The notes beneath the pieces were generated by a model. It did no database searches, was not told the origin of the DNA, and saw nothing but the letters and a program-made list of their open reading frames with translations. Made by a program: the position numbers and the translations under genes. Below, in pieces: positions 27,327 through 36,259 of a stretch of DNA of 61,706 nucleotides. Source of the DNA: Deltaproteobacteria bacterium HGW-Deltaproteobacteria-19 (GTDB taxonomy: Bacteria; Desulfobacterota; Syntrophia; Syntrophales; PHBD01). Location: assembly GCA_002841865.1 (NCBI GenBank), contig PHBD01000003.1, forward strand, positions 124,561-186,266, given 5' to 3'. The stretch's first letter is position 1. Each line of letters begins with the position of its first letter.

Positions 27327-28448
27327 TCAGGGGACCAGCTTCGCCCGAATCCGGTTTTGCGTAATTTCGAGGATCTTGACCGTGCGGGATTTGAAGGACA
27401 GTGCGGCGAGGTCGTCGGCAAATCCCTGGATGGTGCCCTTCACCTCGACGTCCAGGTCGACCTGCCCTCTGCTGAAGGAACGCTGATGCGCTTCCCGATA
27501 CCCTTTGACTTCATGAGACATCAGTTCCTTGAACAACGCCAGATCATCGTAGGAACGGAGTCCCGACAGGACGAGTTTGAACGTAGCCGCCTTCGCGAGG
27601 TCCGCGGACCACCGGTTCAGAATCCCGTCGAAGAGGGCCCGGGACAGCTTTCCCGTGGCCTCCCCGGTGATGTCCTTCCAGTCTCCTTTGACGCCCGGCT
27701 TTGAGGCGGCGGCGGAATCGGTGGCGATGACCTCTCCCGTGTCGCCATTGATGACCTTGGCCGAGACGGTCACCTTGTTGGAATGCATCTCGATGTTGCT
27801 GATGGTGAATGCACTGGTGGCCGTCTCCACCCGGCCCGCCACCAGGACTTCCGCCCCGAGTCCGCGAGCCATCCGGGAAAGTTTGCGAAGGTCTCCCCCG
27901 GCTCTATCCATCTCATCGATTTCACGGTTTTTTCTCGCGGTCTCGGCATCCACGAGGCGGAAACCCTGCTCCATAAAATACCGGGACATGACGGACTCCG
28001 CCAGGGCATCCTTCGCCTCCCGGCCGCTGAAGACGATCATCAGGCGGGGTTTTGCCTTGCGGGCCACGATGAGGCGGATCGCCTTCATCCGCTCCTGGAG
28101 GCGGCCGGTGCCGACGTCGGCGTCGATGACCACCGTGTAGGTTCTCCCGTCATGCTTCTCCGAAACGATGGAGTAGGAATTGATGAAACCCTCCGCCTCT
28201 GCCAGGATCTGATCCAGCTTGACGGTAAAATTCTCGACCTCCGTCCGGGAACTGATCATCACGCCGACGGCCTGTTCCACGGCGTTCCGCTGGGCGTTCT
28301 CAATGGCCCGGTCACGGGCGATATCTTTGAAATTCTTGTGGATTGCCGCCGAACCCTCGGCGCGGACCTTGTTCTGTGAAAAGCCGGTAGAAGCGGGGAG
28401 AATCACAAGGAGGACAGCGGTCAGGGCCACCCAGATCTTCCAGTTCAT
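27327..28448 (-). CDS. FlgT-like exported protein
   Basis: A 373-residue exported protein with a signal peptide (WVALTAVLLVILPASTGFSQ). Residues about 30-115 match the FlgT N-terminal domain: RAEGSAAI, then ARDRAIENAQRNAVEQAVGV and VVIDADVGTGRL. Residues about 125-230 resemble the TolB-N-like middle domain (RLMIVFSGREAKDALAESVM, GFRLVDAETA, AEVLVAGRVET). In Vibrio, FlgT is a periplasmic ring protein around the flagellar basal body. No flagellar genes are present. ATG at 28448 is preferred over a start 33 bases earlier because it leads straight into the signal peptide. It is the first gene after the promoter at 28518-28547. Confidence 0.75.
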   Translation of the reverse strand: MNWKIWVALTAVLLVILPASTGFSQNKVRAEGSAAIHKNFKDIARDRAIENAQRNAVEQAVGVMISSRTEVENFTVKLDQILAEAEGFINSYSIVSEKHDGRTYTVVIDADVGTGRLQERMKAIRLIVARKAKPRLMIVFSGREAKDALAESVMSRYFMEQGFRLVDAETARKNREIDEMDRAGGDLRKLSRMARGLGAEVLVAGRVETATSAFTISNIEMHSNKVTVSAKVINGDTGEVIATDSAAASKPGVKGDWKDITGEATGKLSRALFDGILNRWSADLAKAATFKLVLSGLRSYDDLALFKELMSHEVKGYREAHQRSFSRGQVDLDVEVKGTIQGFADDLAALSFKSRTVKILEITQNRIRAKLVP

Positions 28449-28517
28449 GGAACGCGCTCCGTGCCTTGGGAAAAGGGTCATCGCTCAAGGATGAGGATGG
28501 ATTGATCGATAAGCTGG

Positions 28518-28547
28518 CAAATATCGCAGGTTCCCCCATAGTGTCAA
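28518..28547 (-). promoter_or_regulatory. Candidate sigma-70 promoter of the envelope cluster
   Basis: On the minus strand TTGACA (28547-28542) is followed after 18 bases by TATTTG (28523-28518), giving a leader of about 60 bases to the FlgT-like gene. The -35 is perfect; the -10 and the 18-base spacing are less ideal. No operator-like palindrome is obvious. Confidence 0.5.
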
Positions 28548-28636
28548 GGCGAATGTCCGGTTGCGCGGGCGGATGCGGCGGGACCTCATCCGGTCAACAA
28601 GCACCCCCACGTAACAACCCGCACGCTTTGGACAGG

Positions 28637-29515
28637 TCAGTGCTTCGCGACCTTGGGATCCGCCGCATAGCAGGCGGTATGGGACAGGTATTCCGCAAGA
28701 GCCAGGTGCCAGAAACGGAGGGTCTTGCCCGTCGTCTCCAGGAATTTCCTGCCGGAGAGGACGCTGTTCCGGGGGCGGACCGCCGGCCTGGGAAAACGCT
28801 CCGTCGGCACGGGTGACACCGATACCCCGGTTTTCCCGGCCATCTCCAGGATCTTACGGGCGAAGTCGTACCAGCTCACGGACCCCCGGTTTGTCACGTG
28901 GAAGATCCCGCGGTGCCCCCCTTCCAGGAGGAGGTTGACCGCCCCGGTCAGGTCCCAGGAATACGTCGGGCAGCCGACCTGGTCGTCGACAACATCCAGA
29001 TGGTCCGTAACGGCGGTCTTCTCCAGGATGGTGCGGACGAAATTCTTCCCGCGCCGCCCGTAGAGCCAGGATGTCCGGATCAGGAGGGCGTTATCCGTCG
29101 TCTCCAGGAGCAGGCGCTCCCCCTCCAGCTTGGACTCGCCGTAGACGTTCAGCGGAGCGCAGGGATCGTCTTCAACGTAAGGTGCGCTTTTCCGCCCGTC
29201 GAAAACGTAGTCCGTGCTGAAGTGGACCACCCGGATTCCCCGGTCCCGGCATGCCAGGGCGATGTTCCCGATCCCCTGTGCGTTGACGGCAAAGCAGCCC
29301 TCCCGGTCGGATTCACAGCCGTCGACGTTCGTATACGCGGCGGCATTGACTACGGCGTCGGGTCCGGCATCCCGGACGGCATCCCGGCAGGCCTCCCGGG
29401 ACGTGATGTCGAGTTCGTCGATATCCAGGCCGGTCACGTCATGGCCCGCCATGGTAAAGCGGATCATCAGGTCGCTCCCGAGCATCCCCTTGTGGCCGAT
29501 GACCAGGATATTCAT
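28637..29515 (-). CDS. rmlD: dTDP-4-dehydrorhamnose reductase
   Basis: NAD(P)H-dependent reductase for the last step of dTDP-L-rhamnose synthesis, a precursor of O-antigen and other glycans. The 292-residue protein has the Rossmann motif GHKGMLGSDL, NAAAYTNVDGCESD, STDYVFDG, the catalytic Y-x3-K pair in YGESKLEGE, and RTSWLYG. It overlaps truA by four bases (ATGA). The other rml genes are not in the window, so an unrelated sugar reductase of the same family is possible. Confidence 0.9.
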   Translation of the reverse strand: MNILVIGHKGMLGSDLMIRFTMAGHDVTGLDIDELDITSREACRDAVRDAGPDAVVNAAAYTNVDGCESDREGCFAVNAQGIGNIALACRDRGIRVVHFSTDYVFDGRKSAPYVEDDPCAPLNVYGESKLEGERLLLETTDNALLIRTSWLYGRRGKNFVRTILEKTAVTDHLDVVDDQVGCPTYSWDLTGAVNLLLEGGHRGIFHVTNRGSVSWYDFARKILEMAGKTGVSVSPVPTERFPRPAVRPRNSVLSGRKFLETTGKTLRFWHLALAEYLSHTACYAADPKVAKH

Positions 29516-30252
29516 GCGTATCGTACCTCCTTGAGAAAAAGTCCCCGGGCAGGTGCGGTAATGCCGGCGGCGGCCCGGTCCTTCGCCGCCAGGACGGCCG
29601 GGATGTCGCCGGGTTTTCTCCGGCCCTTGCCGACCTCCACGAGGGTGCCGGCGATGATGCGGACCATGTAGCGCAGAAATCCTTCCGCTTCCACGGTGAT
29701 GCCCACGAAGTCTTCTTCGCTCCGGGTTACGGATATCTCCCGGATCGTCCGGACCCGGTGGGGGGCGTCGGAGTGAACCGTGCTGAAGGACGTGAAGTCG
29801 TGGGTGCCGACCAGGTGCGCCGCCGCTTCCCGCATCCGTGCGTCGTCCAGGGGCTGGAAAATCTCCCAGGCGAAATGCCGGTAGAGAGTGGAGCGAACGG
29901 GCCGGTTGAGAATCCGGTAGAGATAGACCTTGCCGGTGGCGCTGTGGCGGGCATGGAAGGCCTCGGGCGCCTCGTCGAGCCGGATCACCACGATGTCACG
30001 GGGCAGGAGGCTGTTGATCCCCAGGAGAAAATTCCTCGCCGGGATCATCGAAGTGGTCCGGAAATGGGCCACCTGGGCCAGGGCGTGGACCCCCGCGTCG
30101 GTTCTCCCGGAGCCGGCCACCTTCACGACCTCACCGGTCATGACGGCCAGTTTTTCCTCGAGGACCTGCTGGATCGACAGGCCGTTCTTCTGGCGCTGCC
30201 ACCCGGCGTAGGCCGTTCCGTCGTATTCCAGGACCATCCGTATGTTTCGCAT
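29512..30252 (-). CDS. truA: tRNA pseudouridine synthase A
   Basis: Isomerises uridines 38-40 in the tRNA anticodon stem-loop. The 246-residue protein has LEYDGTAYAGWQRQ, the catalytic aspartate motif GSGRTDAGVHALAQ, NSLLPRDIVV, HARHSATGKVYLY and FLRYMVRIIAGTLVEVG. Typical length. It is followed by rmlD with overlapping codons and lies downstream of the pgk terminator. Confidence 0.97.
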   Translation of the reverse strand: MRNIRMVLEYDGTAYAGWQRQKNGLSIQQVLEEKLAVMTGEVVKVAGSGRTDAGVHALAQVAHFRTTSMIPARNFLLGINSLLPRDIVVIRLDEAPEAFHARHSATGKVYLYRILNRPVRSTLYRHFAWEIFQPLDDARMREAAAHLVGTHDFTSFSTVHSDAPHRVRTIREISVTRSEEDFVGITVEAEGFLRYMVRIIAGTLVEVGKGRRKPGDIPAVLAAKDRAAAGITAPARGLFLKEVRYA

Positions 30253-30256
30253 GGGG

Positions 30257-30292
30257 ATAAAAAAAGGGGAAGGCGTTCTTGTCCTTCCCCTT
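30257..30292 (-). terminator. Rho-independent terminator after pgk
   Basis: On the minus strand AAGGGGAAGG pairs with CCTTCCCCTT across a nine-base loop and the stem runs into TTTTTTT. It ends the pgk transcript directly before truA. Confidence 0.9.
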
Positions 30293-30315
30293 GTTCATTC
30301 AACATTTACGGCCCT

Positions 30316-31521
30316 TTACGCCTGGTAACGAGTCGCCGCTCCGCATTCTTCCAAGGCCGCGATCCCCGGAAGGACTTTCCCTTCCAGGAGTTCCAGGGAG
30401 GCCCCGCCACCGGTTGAAATATACGTGATCTTGTCGCTCTCGCCGGTCTTGTGGATGGCCACGTCGGTGTCGCCTCCGCCGACGATCGTCAGGGCATAGG
30501 AATTGGCCACGCTGTGGGCCAGTGCGGCCGTTCCGCGGCCGAAGGCGTCGATCTCGAAGACCCCCATGGGGCCGTTCCAGACGATCGTCTTGGCGTTGGC
30601 CAGGGCCTCCGCAAAAAGAGTGATCGTCGCCGGCCCGATGTCGAGACCCATCCAGTGGGAGTTCATCTCCTGCACCGGAACAATCTTTGTCTCGGCCTCG
30701 GCGCTTTTCTCCTCGGCGATCACAACATCGATGGGCAGATAGAACTTGACGCCCCTCTCCTTGACCATGGCCAGGATTTCCTCGGCCTTGGGAATGAGCT
30801 CGTCCTCCACGATGGAGCGGCCGACGCTGTACCCGAGGGCCTTGAGGAACGTGAAGGCCATCCCGCCGCCGACGATCATCTTGTCGACCTTCGTCGCGAG
30901 GTTGCTCAGCGCCGCCAGCTTGTCGGAGACCTTGGAGCCGCCGACGATGAAAACGAAGGGCCGCGGCGGATTGTCGATGACCTTCTGGAAGTAGTTCAGT
31001 TCCTTCTTGATGAGAAATCCGGCCCCGCATTCGGGGACGAAACGCGTGATGGCCACGTTGGAGGCGTGGCTCCGGTGGGCGTTCCCGAAGGCATCGTCGA
31101 TGTAGACGTCCCCAAGGGTTGCCAGCTCGCGGGCGAAGGCCTCGTCGTTCTTTTCCTCCTCCGGGTGAAACCGCAGGTTCTCCAGGAGAACCACATCTCC
31201 CGGGTTCATGCCGGCAACAAGTTGCCGGACGTCATCGCCGATGCAGTCGCCGGCCATCTTCACCTGCTTTTCCAGGAGACGGGACAGGCGCTTGGCCACC
31301 GGAGCCAGGCTGTACTTGGGATCATGCTTTCCCTTGGGACGCCCCAGGTGGGACATGATGACGAGCTTCGCGCCCTCGTCGAGGGCATAATTGATGGTGG
31401 GAAGGGTGGACCGGATCCGGATGTCGTCTGTGATATTGCCCGATCCATCGAGGGGTACGTTGTAATCGAACCGGAAGAGAACCCTTTTCCCTTTGAGATC
31501 CAATGTATCGATGAATTTCAC
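30316..31521 (-). CDS. pgk: Phosphoglycerate kinase
   Basis: Glycolysis/gluconeogenesis: interconverts 1,3-bisphosphoglycerate plus ADP and 3-phosphoglycerate plus ATP. The 401-residue protein has [53 protein letters not shown] and the nucleotide-end GGGDTDVAI. The start is GTG at 31521, preceded closely by AGGAGGAG. It is divergent from the carboxyltransferase gene; gap is not adjacent. Confidence 0.97.
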   Translation of the reverse strand: MKFIDTLDLKGKRVLFRFDYNVPLDGSGNITDDIRIRSTLPTINYALDEGAKLVIMSHLGRPKGKHDPKYSLAPVAKRLSRLLEKQVKMAGDCIGDDVRQLVAGMNPGDVVLLENLRFHPEEEKNDEAFARELATLGDVYIDDAFGNAHRSHASNVAITRFVPECGAGFLIKKELNYFQKVIDNPPRPFVFIVGGSKVSDKLAALSNLATKVDKMIVGGGMAFTFLKALGYSVGRSIVEDELIPKAEEILAMVKERGVKFYLPIDVVIAEEKSAEAETKIVPVQEMNSHWMGLDIGPATITLFAEALANAKTIVWNGPMGVFEIDAFGRGTAALAHSVANSYALTIVGGGDTDVAIHKTGESDKITYISTGGGASLELLEGKVLPGIAALEECGAATRYQA

Positions 31522-31574
31522 AGCTCCTCCTTGCCCATTTCACGCAGACGTGATAAAAGACAGCCGACTTCCGC

Positions 31575-31593
31575 GGAGAATCGTTAATTCTCC
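31575..31593. promoter_or_regulatory. Perfect inverted repeat between divergent pgk and carboxyltransferase genes
   Basis: GGAGAAT (31575-31581), CGTTA, ATTCTCC (31587-31593) is a perfect 7-bp inverted repeat in the 229-base divergent intergenic region, 54 bases from pgk. Its size and position suit an operator for a dimeric repressor or activator. I could not assign a family. Confidence 0.4.
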
Positions 31594-31750
31594 ATAAAAA
31601 ATCAGCTAGTTGAATGCGATCCCGTCGATTGACCGGGACATATATATACCTCGAACCCTCCCCAGGTCAAGACGGAAGTCGCCCAAGCCCTTTGAACGGA
31701 CATTGGTGTCTGTCACCGATCCAATACGAGAGAGAAGGAGACTGCAGGCA

Positions 31751-33313
31751 ATGGAAAAGAAAAGTCTGACACAGCAGAAAATCGAGGCCTTTGAGGCCAG
31801 GCGGAGCGCCCTCTTGGCCATGGGCGGTGAGGCGCTCGTCAAGAAGCAGCACGACTTGGGCAAGCTGACGGCCCGGGAGCGGCTGGACCGGTTCTTCGAC
31901 AAAGGGACCTTCCAGGAGTCGCAGCTCTTCGTGAAGCATCGCTCAACCCTGTTCGGCCTGGACAAGAAGGAGATCAACGCCGACGGCGTCGTCACCGGCT
32001 TCGGCCAGGTGAACGGCCGCACCGTCTTCGTGGCCGCCCAGGACTTCACCAGCTCCGGCGGCAGCCTCGGGGAGATGCACGCCAAGAAGATCTGGAAGGT
32101 CATGGACATGGCCGTCGACGCCCGGAAGCCCTTCGTGGCCCTGAACGATTCCGGCGGCGCCCGGATCCAGGAAGGCGTTCCCGCCCTGGACGGCTACGGC
32201 GGCATCTTCTACCGCAACACCATCGCCTCGGGCTACATCCCCCAGATCACCGCCATCATGGGTCCCACGGCGGGCGGCGCCGTCTATTCGCCGGCCCTGA
32301 CCGACTGGGTCTTCATGGTCAAGAAGTCGAGCTACATGTACATCACCGGCCCGGACGTCATCAAGGCCGTCATCGGTGAGGAGGTCACCCACGATGATCT
32401 CGGTGGCGCCGTCGCCCACGCCACCAAGAGCGGCGTCTGCCACTTCGCCACGGAGAACGACGAGGACTGCATCGACAAGCTGAAGTTCCTCCTGTCCTTC
32501 CTCCCCGACAGCTGCCACAGCCCGCTTCCCACGGTGCCCTGCACCGACGCGCCGGACCGCCTCTGCCCCGAACTGGACGGCATCATCCCAGACCGCGGCA
32601 CCCGCGGCTACAACATGCGCAAGGTCGTCGAGGCCGTGGCGGACAACGGGATCGTCTTCGAGCCTCACGAGCTGTGGGCCAAGAACATGCTCGTGGCCTT
32701 CATCCGCATCATGGGCAAGCCCGTCGGCGTCATCGCCAACAATCCCGGCTTCGGCGCCGGCGTGCTGGACGTCAACGCCTCCGACAAGGCCTCCCGGTTT
32801 ATCCGCTTCTGCGATGCCTTCAACATCCCGCTTCTGACCTTCGCCGACGTCCCCGGCTACATGCCCGGAACGAACCAGGAGTGGTCCGGCATCATCAGCC
32901 ACGGGGCAAAGCTGCTGCACGCTTATTCCGAGGCGACGGTTCCCAAGTTCACCGTCGTGACCCGGAAGGACTATGGCGGAGCCTACATCGGCATGTGCAG
33001 CAAACTGCTGGGCGCCGACTACGTCATGGCCTGGCCGTCTGCGGAGATCGCCGTCATGGGCGCCGAGGGGGCCTGCAACATCGTCTACCGCCGGGAGATC
33101 TCCTCCGCCGAGGATCCCGCAGCCAAACGGAAGGAACTCGTCCAGGCTTACGAGACCCAGTTCAACAACCCCTACTTCGCCGCCAGCATGGGGATCATCG
33201 AGGAAGTCATCGCCCCCCGGGAGACCCGCCAGCGGGTCGCCATGCTCCTGAATGCCTATCAGGGCAAGGTTCAGACCCGGCTGGAGAAGAAGCACAACAA
33301 CATCCCCCTGTAA
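31751..33313 (+). CDS. Biotin-dependent acyl-CoA carboxylase/decarboxylase carboxyltransferase subunit
   Basis: A 520-residue cytoplasmic carboxyltransferase of the PccB/MmdA family, which moves a carboxyl group between carboxybiotin and an acyl-CoA (propionyl-CoA or methylmalonyl-CoA are typical). Visible: GKLTARERLDRFFDKGTF, the first oxyanion/CoA site SGGARIQEGV, MGPTAGGAVYSPAL, GPDVIKAVIGEEVT, and the C-terminal MAWPSAEIAVMGAEGA. ATG at 31751 has GAAGGAG upstream. No biotin carboxylase, carrier protein or sodium-pump subunit is adjacent, so the complex must be completed elsewhere; the precise substrate is open. It would depend on a biotin ligase such as those at 4124 or 9130. Confidence 0.92.
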   Translation: MEKKSLTQQKIEAFEARRSALLAMGGEALVKKQHDLGKLTARERLDRFFDKGTFQESQLFVKHRSTLFGLDKKEINADGVVTGFGQVNGRTVFVAAQDFTSSGGSLGEMHAKKIWKVMDMAVDARKPFVALNDSGGARIQEGVPALDGYGGIFYRNTIASGYIPQITAIMGPTAGGAVYSPALTDWVFMVKKSSYMYITGPDVIKAVIGEEVTHDDLGGAVAHATKSGVCHFATENDEDCIDKLKFLLSFLPDSCHSPLPTVPCTDAPDRLCPELDGIIPDRGTRGYNMRKVVEAVADNGIVFEPHELWAKNMLVAFIRIMGKPVGVIANNPGFGAGVLDVNASDKASRFIRFCDAFNIPLLTFADVPGYMPGTNQEWSGIISHGAKLLHAYSEATVPKFTVVTRKDYGGAYIGMCSKLLGADYVMAWPSAEIAVMGAEGACNIVYRREISSAEDPAAKRKELVQAYETQFNNPYFAASMGIIEEVIAPRETRQRVAMLLNAYQGKVQTRLEKKHNNIPL

Positions 33314-33342
33314 TCCGGCCCTATCGGGCAGCACGAAACAGC

Positions 33343-33382
33343 AAAGGGCGGAGGCCGACAGAGCTTCCGCCCTTTCTTTTTC
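33343..33382 (+). terminator. Rho-independent terminator after the carboxyltransferase gene
   Basis: AAAGGGCGGA pairs with TCCGCCCTTT around a short loop and is followed by CTTTTT. Confidence 0.88.
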
Positions 33383-33409
33383 ATTCCTGCTCCGATCCCT
33401 CCCCGGCCG

Positions 33410-33437
33410 TTGACACCTCCCCGAAATCCGGTATGAT
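33410..33437 (+). promoter_or_regulatory. Sigma-70 promoter of the two-component operon
   Basis: TTGACA (33410-33415), 16 bases, TATGAT (33432-33437): a near-consensus vegetative promoter about 65 bases before the sensor kinase start and just after the preceding terminator. Confidence 0.75.
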
Positions 33438-33508
33438 CACAGCACAATGTCTTTGCGAAACCGGGACGCGCAATCAGCGCCCGGTGAGGTGCCGCGATAT
33501 CTACCATC

Positions 33509-34762
33509 ATGCCGAAAAGTGAGCTTACCATCCTGAGGATCGGCCTGTTCGCCCTGCTCGGCGTCATCACCGCCGCGGCCGTCTACATCACGTTCGAGAT
33601 CACGCACTCGGCAAAGGCCCTGGCCGGACAGGCCCTCGAAAGCACGGCCCTTTCGCTCTCCTACTCGGCGGAGAACGCTCTTCAGTTCGGCGCGAAGGCG
33701 GGCGATGAAATCAAATCCGTCTTTTCCGACCGGGTGGTGGCCTATGCGCTGGTCGCATCGGAAGAGGGCCGGATCCTCTTTCACACGAACAGCCGGCTGG
33801 AGGGGCAGACGCTGGATAAAGTGGAGCTTTCCCGCTGGCACCCCGGGGAGAAAGCGTCCAGCCGGCGGATCCGCCTGGGGACGGGCATGCCGGCGGCGGA
33901 ATTCAATTTCACCATTCACTCCCCCGGGGAAGGGAAACGGCTTCTCCGGCTGGTCCTGCACACGGCAGGCGCGGACCGGATCGCGGCCGAGGCCGGCCGG
34001 CTCTGGTGGATCGTCTCCGGCGCGCTCCTGCTTCTCTGGGCCGTCGGGATCCTGCTGGAGAGAACCTTCACCCGCTATCGGACCCTCCGGGACCGGATGG
34101 AGAGGGAGGAGCGGCTGACCCTGATCGGGCAGATGACGGCCGTCCTGGCCCACGAGATCCGGAACGCCGTCGGCGGGATCAAGGGATTCAGCCAGTGGAT
34201 CGGGGAAAAAACAGAGGACGGAGACGAGCGGAAAGCGGCGATCGCGGGCGTGATCCGGGGAACGGACCGGATCGAGTCCCTGGTGAACGACCTCCTCCTG
34301 TATTCCCGCGATGAAACCTATGACCTCCGGGACCTGGCGCTACGCCCCGCCATCGAGGAGGCCCTGGAGCCATTCCGATCCCGCTGGGGAGGGCGCGTCG
34401 AACTGGAGGAAGACCGGGGAATCCTGGTCCGGGCGGACAGGGACAAGCTGGAGCGGGTCCTGACGAACGGTATCCGGAATGCGCTGGAGGCCATGGGCGC
34501 CGAGGGCTTACTGAAGATCGCCGTGCATCCGGAGGGCGGACAGGCCGTCATTGAAATCGAAGATTCGGGACCCGGCGTCCGGGATGAGGACCGGTCCCGG
34601 CTGTTCACGCCCTTTTTCACGACGAAGACCAGCGGGACCGGCCTGGGCCTGGCGTACACCCGGAAGGTCGTCGAGGGCATGGGTGGCCGCGTCGACCTGG
34701 CCAGCCGCAGCGGCGGCGCCGCGGGCGCGATCCTGACCGTCCGCCTGCCGCAGGGAAAGTGA
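33509..34762 (+). CDS. Membrane sensor histidine kinase (NtrB/ZraS-like)
   Basis: A 417-residue inner-membrane kinase. Two membrane helices (about 8-28 and 166-184) bracket a periplasmic sensor of roughly 140 residues. The HisKA H-box is AVLAHEIRNAVGGIKGFSQ with phospho-acceptor His215; N-box NGIRNALEAM, G1 DSGPGV and G2 TGLGLAYT complete the ATPase. This architecture is that of kinases paired with sigma-54 activators. It is 4 bases upstream of its response regulator. The signal is unknown; envelope location is inferred from the periplasmic sensor and the exported targets downstream. Confidence 0.93.
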   Translation: MPKSELTILRIGLFALLGVITAAAVYITFEITHSAKALAGQALESTALSLSYSAENALQFGAKAGDEIKSVFSDRVVAYALVASEEGRILFHTNSRLEGQTLDKVELSRWHPGEKASSRRIRLGTGMPAAEFNFTIHSPGEGKRLLRLVLHTAGADRIAAEAGRLWWIVSGALLLLWAVGILLERTFTRYRTLRDRMEREERLTLIGQMTAVLAHEIRNAVGGIKGFSQWIGEKTEDGDERKAAIAGVIRGTDRIESLVNDLLLYSRDETYDLRDLALRPAIEEALEPFRSRWGGRVELEEDRGILVRADRDKLERVLTNGIRNALEAMGAEGLLKIAVHPEGGQAVIEIEDSGPGVRDEDRSRLFTPFFTTKTSGTGLGLAYTRKVVEGMGGRVDLASRSGGAAGAILTVRLPQGK

Positions 34763-34766
34763 ATCC

Positions 34767-36095
34767 ATGGGAAAAGCCGTATTGATCGTAGACGACGACG
34801 AGCTGATGCTGTCCTTCCTGTCCACGGTTCTCCGGGGAGACGGCTTCCGTGTGGAGGAGGCCCGGAGCGGACAGGAGGGCCTGGCCCGTTTTCTCAAATC
34901 CGACTTCGATCTCGCCCTGACGGACCTCCGGATGCCCGATTTCTCGGGGGTCGACCTGATTCGCAAGGGCCGGGAAGCGAAGCCGGAGGTTCCATGGATC
35001 ATCATCACGGCGTTCGGCTCCATCGACAACGCCGTGACGGCCATGAAGGCCGGGGCCTCCGACTACCTGACCAAGCCCCTCTCCAGCCCGGACGAGCTGC
35101 GCCGTGTCGTCCGGCGGATCCTGGCCGAGTCGGAGAAGGAGCGGAAACTTGCCTTGATGTCCGAAGAGCTGGCGAGCCACTACCCCCCGGCGGACCTGAT
35201 CTTTCTCGGGGAGAAGATGGACGCGGTCCGCAGGCTGGTCCGGGAGGTGGCGCCGACAACCGCCACGGTGCTTGTCACGGGGCCGAGCGGGACCGGCAAG
35301 GAGCTGGTCGCCCGGTTCATCCACCAGTCCAGTCCGCGCCGGGAGAAGCCCTTTGTCGCCGTCCACTGCGCCGCGCTGACCGAGACGCTCCTGGAGAGCG
35401 AACTCTTCGGCCACGAGAAGGGGGCCTACACCGGCGCGGCAGGCATGCGGAAGGGCCGGTTCGAGCTGGCCGACGGCGGCACCCTCTTCCTGGACGAGAT
35501 CGGCGAGATCGCTCTGTCGATCCAGGTGAAGCTGCTCCGGGTGATCCAGGAGCGGGTGTTCGAGCGCGTGGGCGGGATGCAGCCCATATCCGTGGACGTT
35601 CGCATCATCGCCTCGACAAACCGGGACCTCCGGGAGGAAACCGCGGCCGGAAGGTTCCGGGAGGACCTGTTCTACCGGCTGAACGTCTTTCCCGTCACCC
35701 TACCCCCGCTCCGGGACCGGAAAGAGACGATCCTGCCGCTGGCGGAGTACTTCACCGGAAAGTTTTCCGCCCATTTCGGCAAGAAGATATCCGGCATCCG
35801 GGAGGAGGCGCAGTCTCTTCTCCTCTCGTATCCATGGCCGGGAAACATCCGGGAACTGCAGAACATCATCGAGCGGGCCGTCATCCTGGCGGCGGACCGA
35901 ATCGGAGTCGAGCACCTGAATCTCGAGGCGCCCCGGCCGGCCGATTCGGGGGAAGGACTCCTCAAGACAGGAGAAGAGGAGACGATCCGTAAGGTCCTTG
36001 CAGAGACGGGCGGAAACAGGAAGGAGGCCGCCCGGATCCTGGGGATTTCCCTCCGGACGCTGCAGTACCGGATCAAGGAATACGGCATCCGGTGA
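34767..36095 (+). CDS. Sigma-54-dependent response regulator (NtrC/ZraR type)
   Basis: A 442-residue activator: receiver domain with phospho-acceptor D53 and K103; AAA+ domain with Walker A GPSGTGKE (172-179), the sigma-54-contacting loop GAYTGA (219-224) and Walker B LFLDEIGE (240s); C-terminal Fis-type helix-turn-helix (NRKEAARILGISLRTLQYR). The loop has Tyr where most have Phe (GAFTGA); Tyr is a tolerated variant in some family members. A consensus sigma-54 promoter lies 112 bases downstream of its stop, making the next gene its likely target. Confidence 0.96.
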   Translation: MGKAVLIVDDDELMLSFLSTVLRGDGFRVEEARSGQEGLARFLKSDFDLALTDLRMPDFSGVDLIRKGREAKPEVPWIIITAFGSIDNAVTAMKAGASDYLTKPLSSPDELRRVVRRILAESEKERKLALMSEELASHYPPADLIFLGEKMDAVRRLVREVAPTTATVLVTGPSGTGKELVARFIHQSSPRREKPFVAVHCAALTETLLESELFGHEKGAYTGAAGMRKGRFELADGGTLFLDEIGEIALSIQVKLLRVIQERVFERVGGMQPISVDVRIIASTNRDLREETAAGRFREDLFYRLNVFPVTLPPLRDRKETILPLAEYFTGKFSAHFGKKISGIREEAQSLLLSYPWPGNIRELQNIIERAVILAADRIGVEHLNLEAPRPADSGEGLLKTGEEETIRKVLAETGGNRKEAARILGISLRTLQYRIKEYGIR

Positions 36096-36097
36096 GA

Positions 36098-36122
36098 TGC
36101 AGAAACTGCGCGGATTTCTGCA
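36098..36122. promoter_or_regulatory. Candidate enhancer (UAS) for the sigma-54 activator
   Basis: TGCAGAAA (36098-36105), nine bases, TTTCTGCA (36115-36122) is a perfect 8-bp inverted repeat immediately after the regulator's stop codon. Its centre lies about 120 bases upstream of the predicted start site of the sigma-54 promoter, the usual place for an NtrC-family binding site. Confidence 0.55.
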
Positions 36123-36206
36123 GCATCTGCACGCAAGGCGCCGGAAAGCGGACCAGGCTTAGATTTATATCAATTGATTCCAATGCGTTAAGAAGATTGG
36201 CGGTTC

Positions 36207-36222
36207 TGGCACCGACCTTGCT
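36207..36222 (+). promoter_or_regulatory. Sigma-54 (-24/-12) promoter
   Basis: CTGGCACCGACCTTGCT matches the consensus TGGCAC-N5-TTGCT/A with the GG and GC elements at correct spacing. Start of transcription is expected near 36233, about 27 bases before the ATG at 36260, whose ribosome site is AAAGGAG. Confidence 0.85.
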
Positions 36223-36259
36223 CCCCTGTTCGCAAAACAAACCGAAAGGAGAGCAAGTC

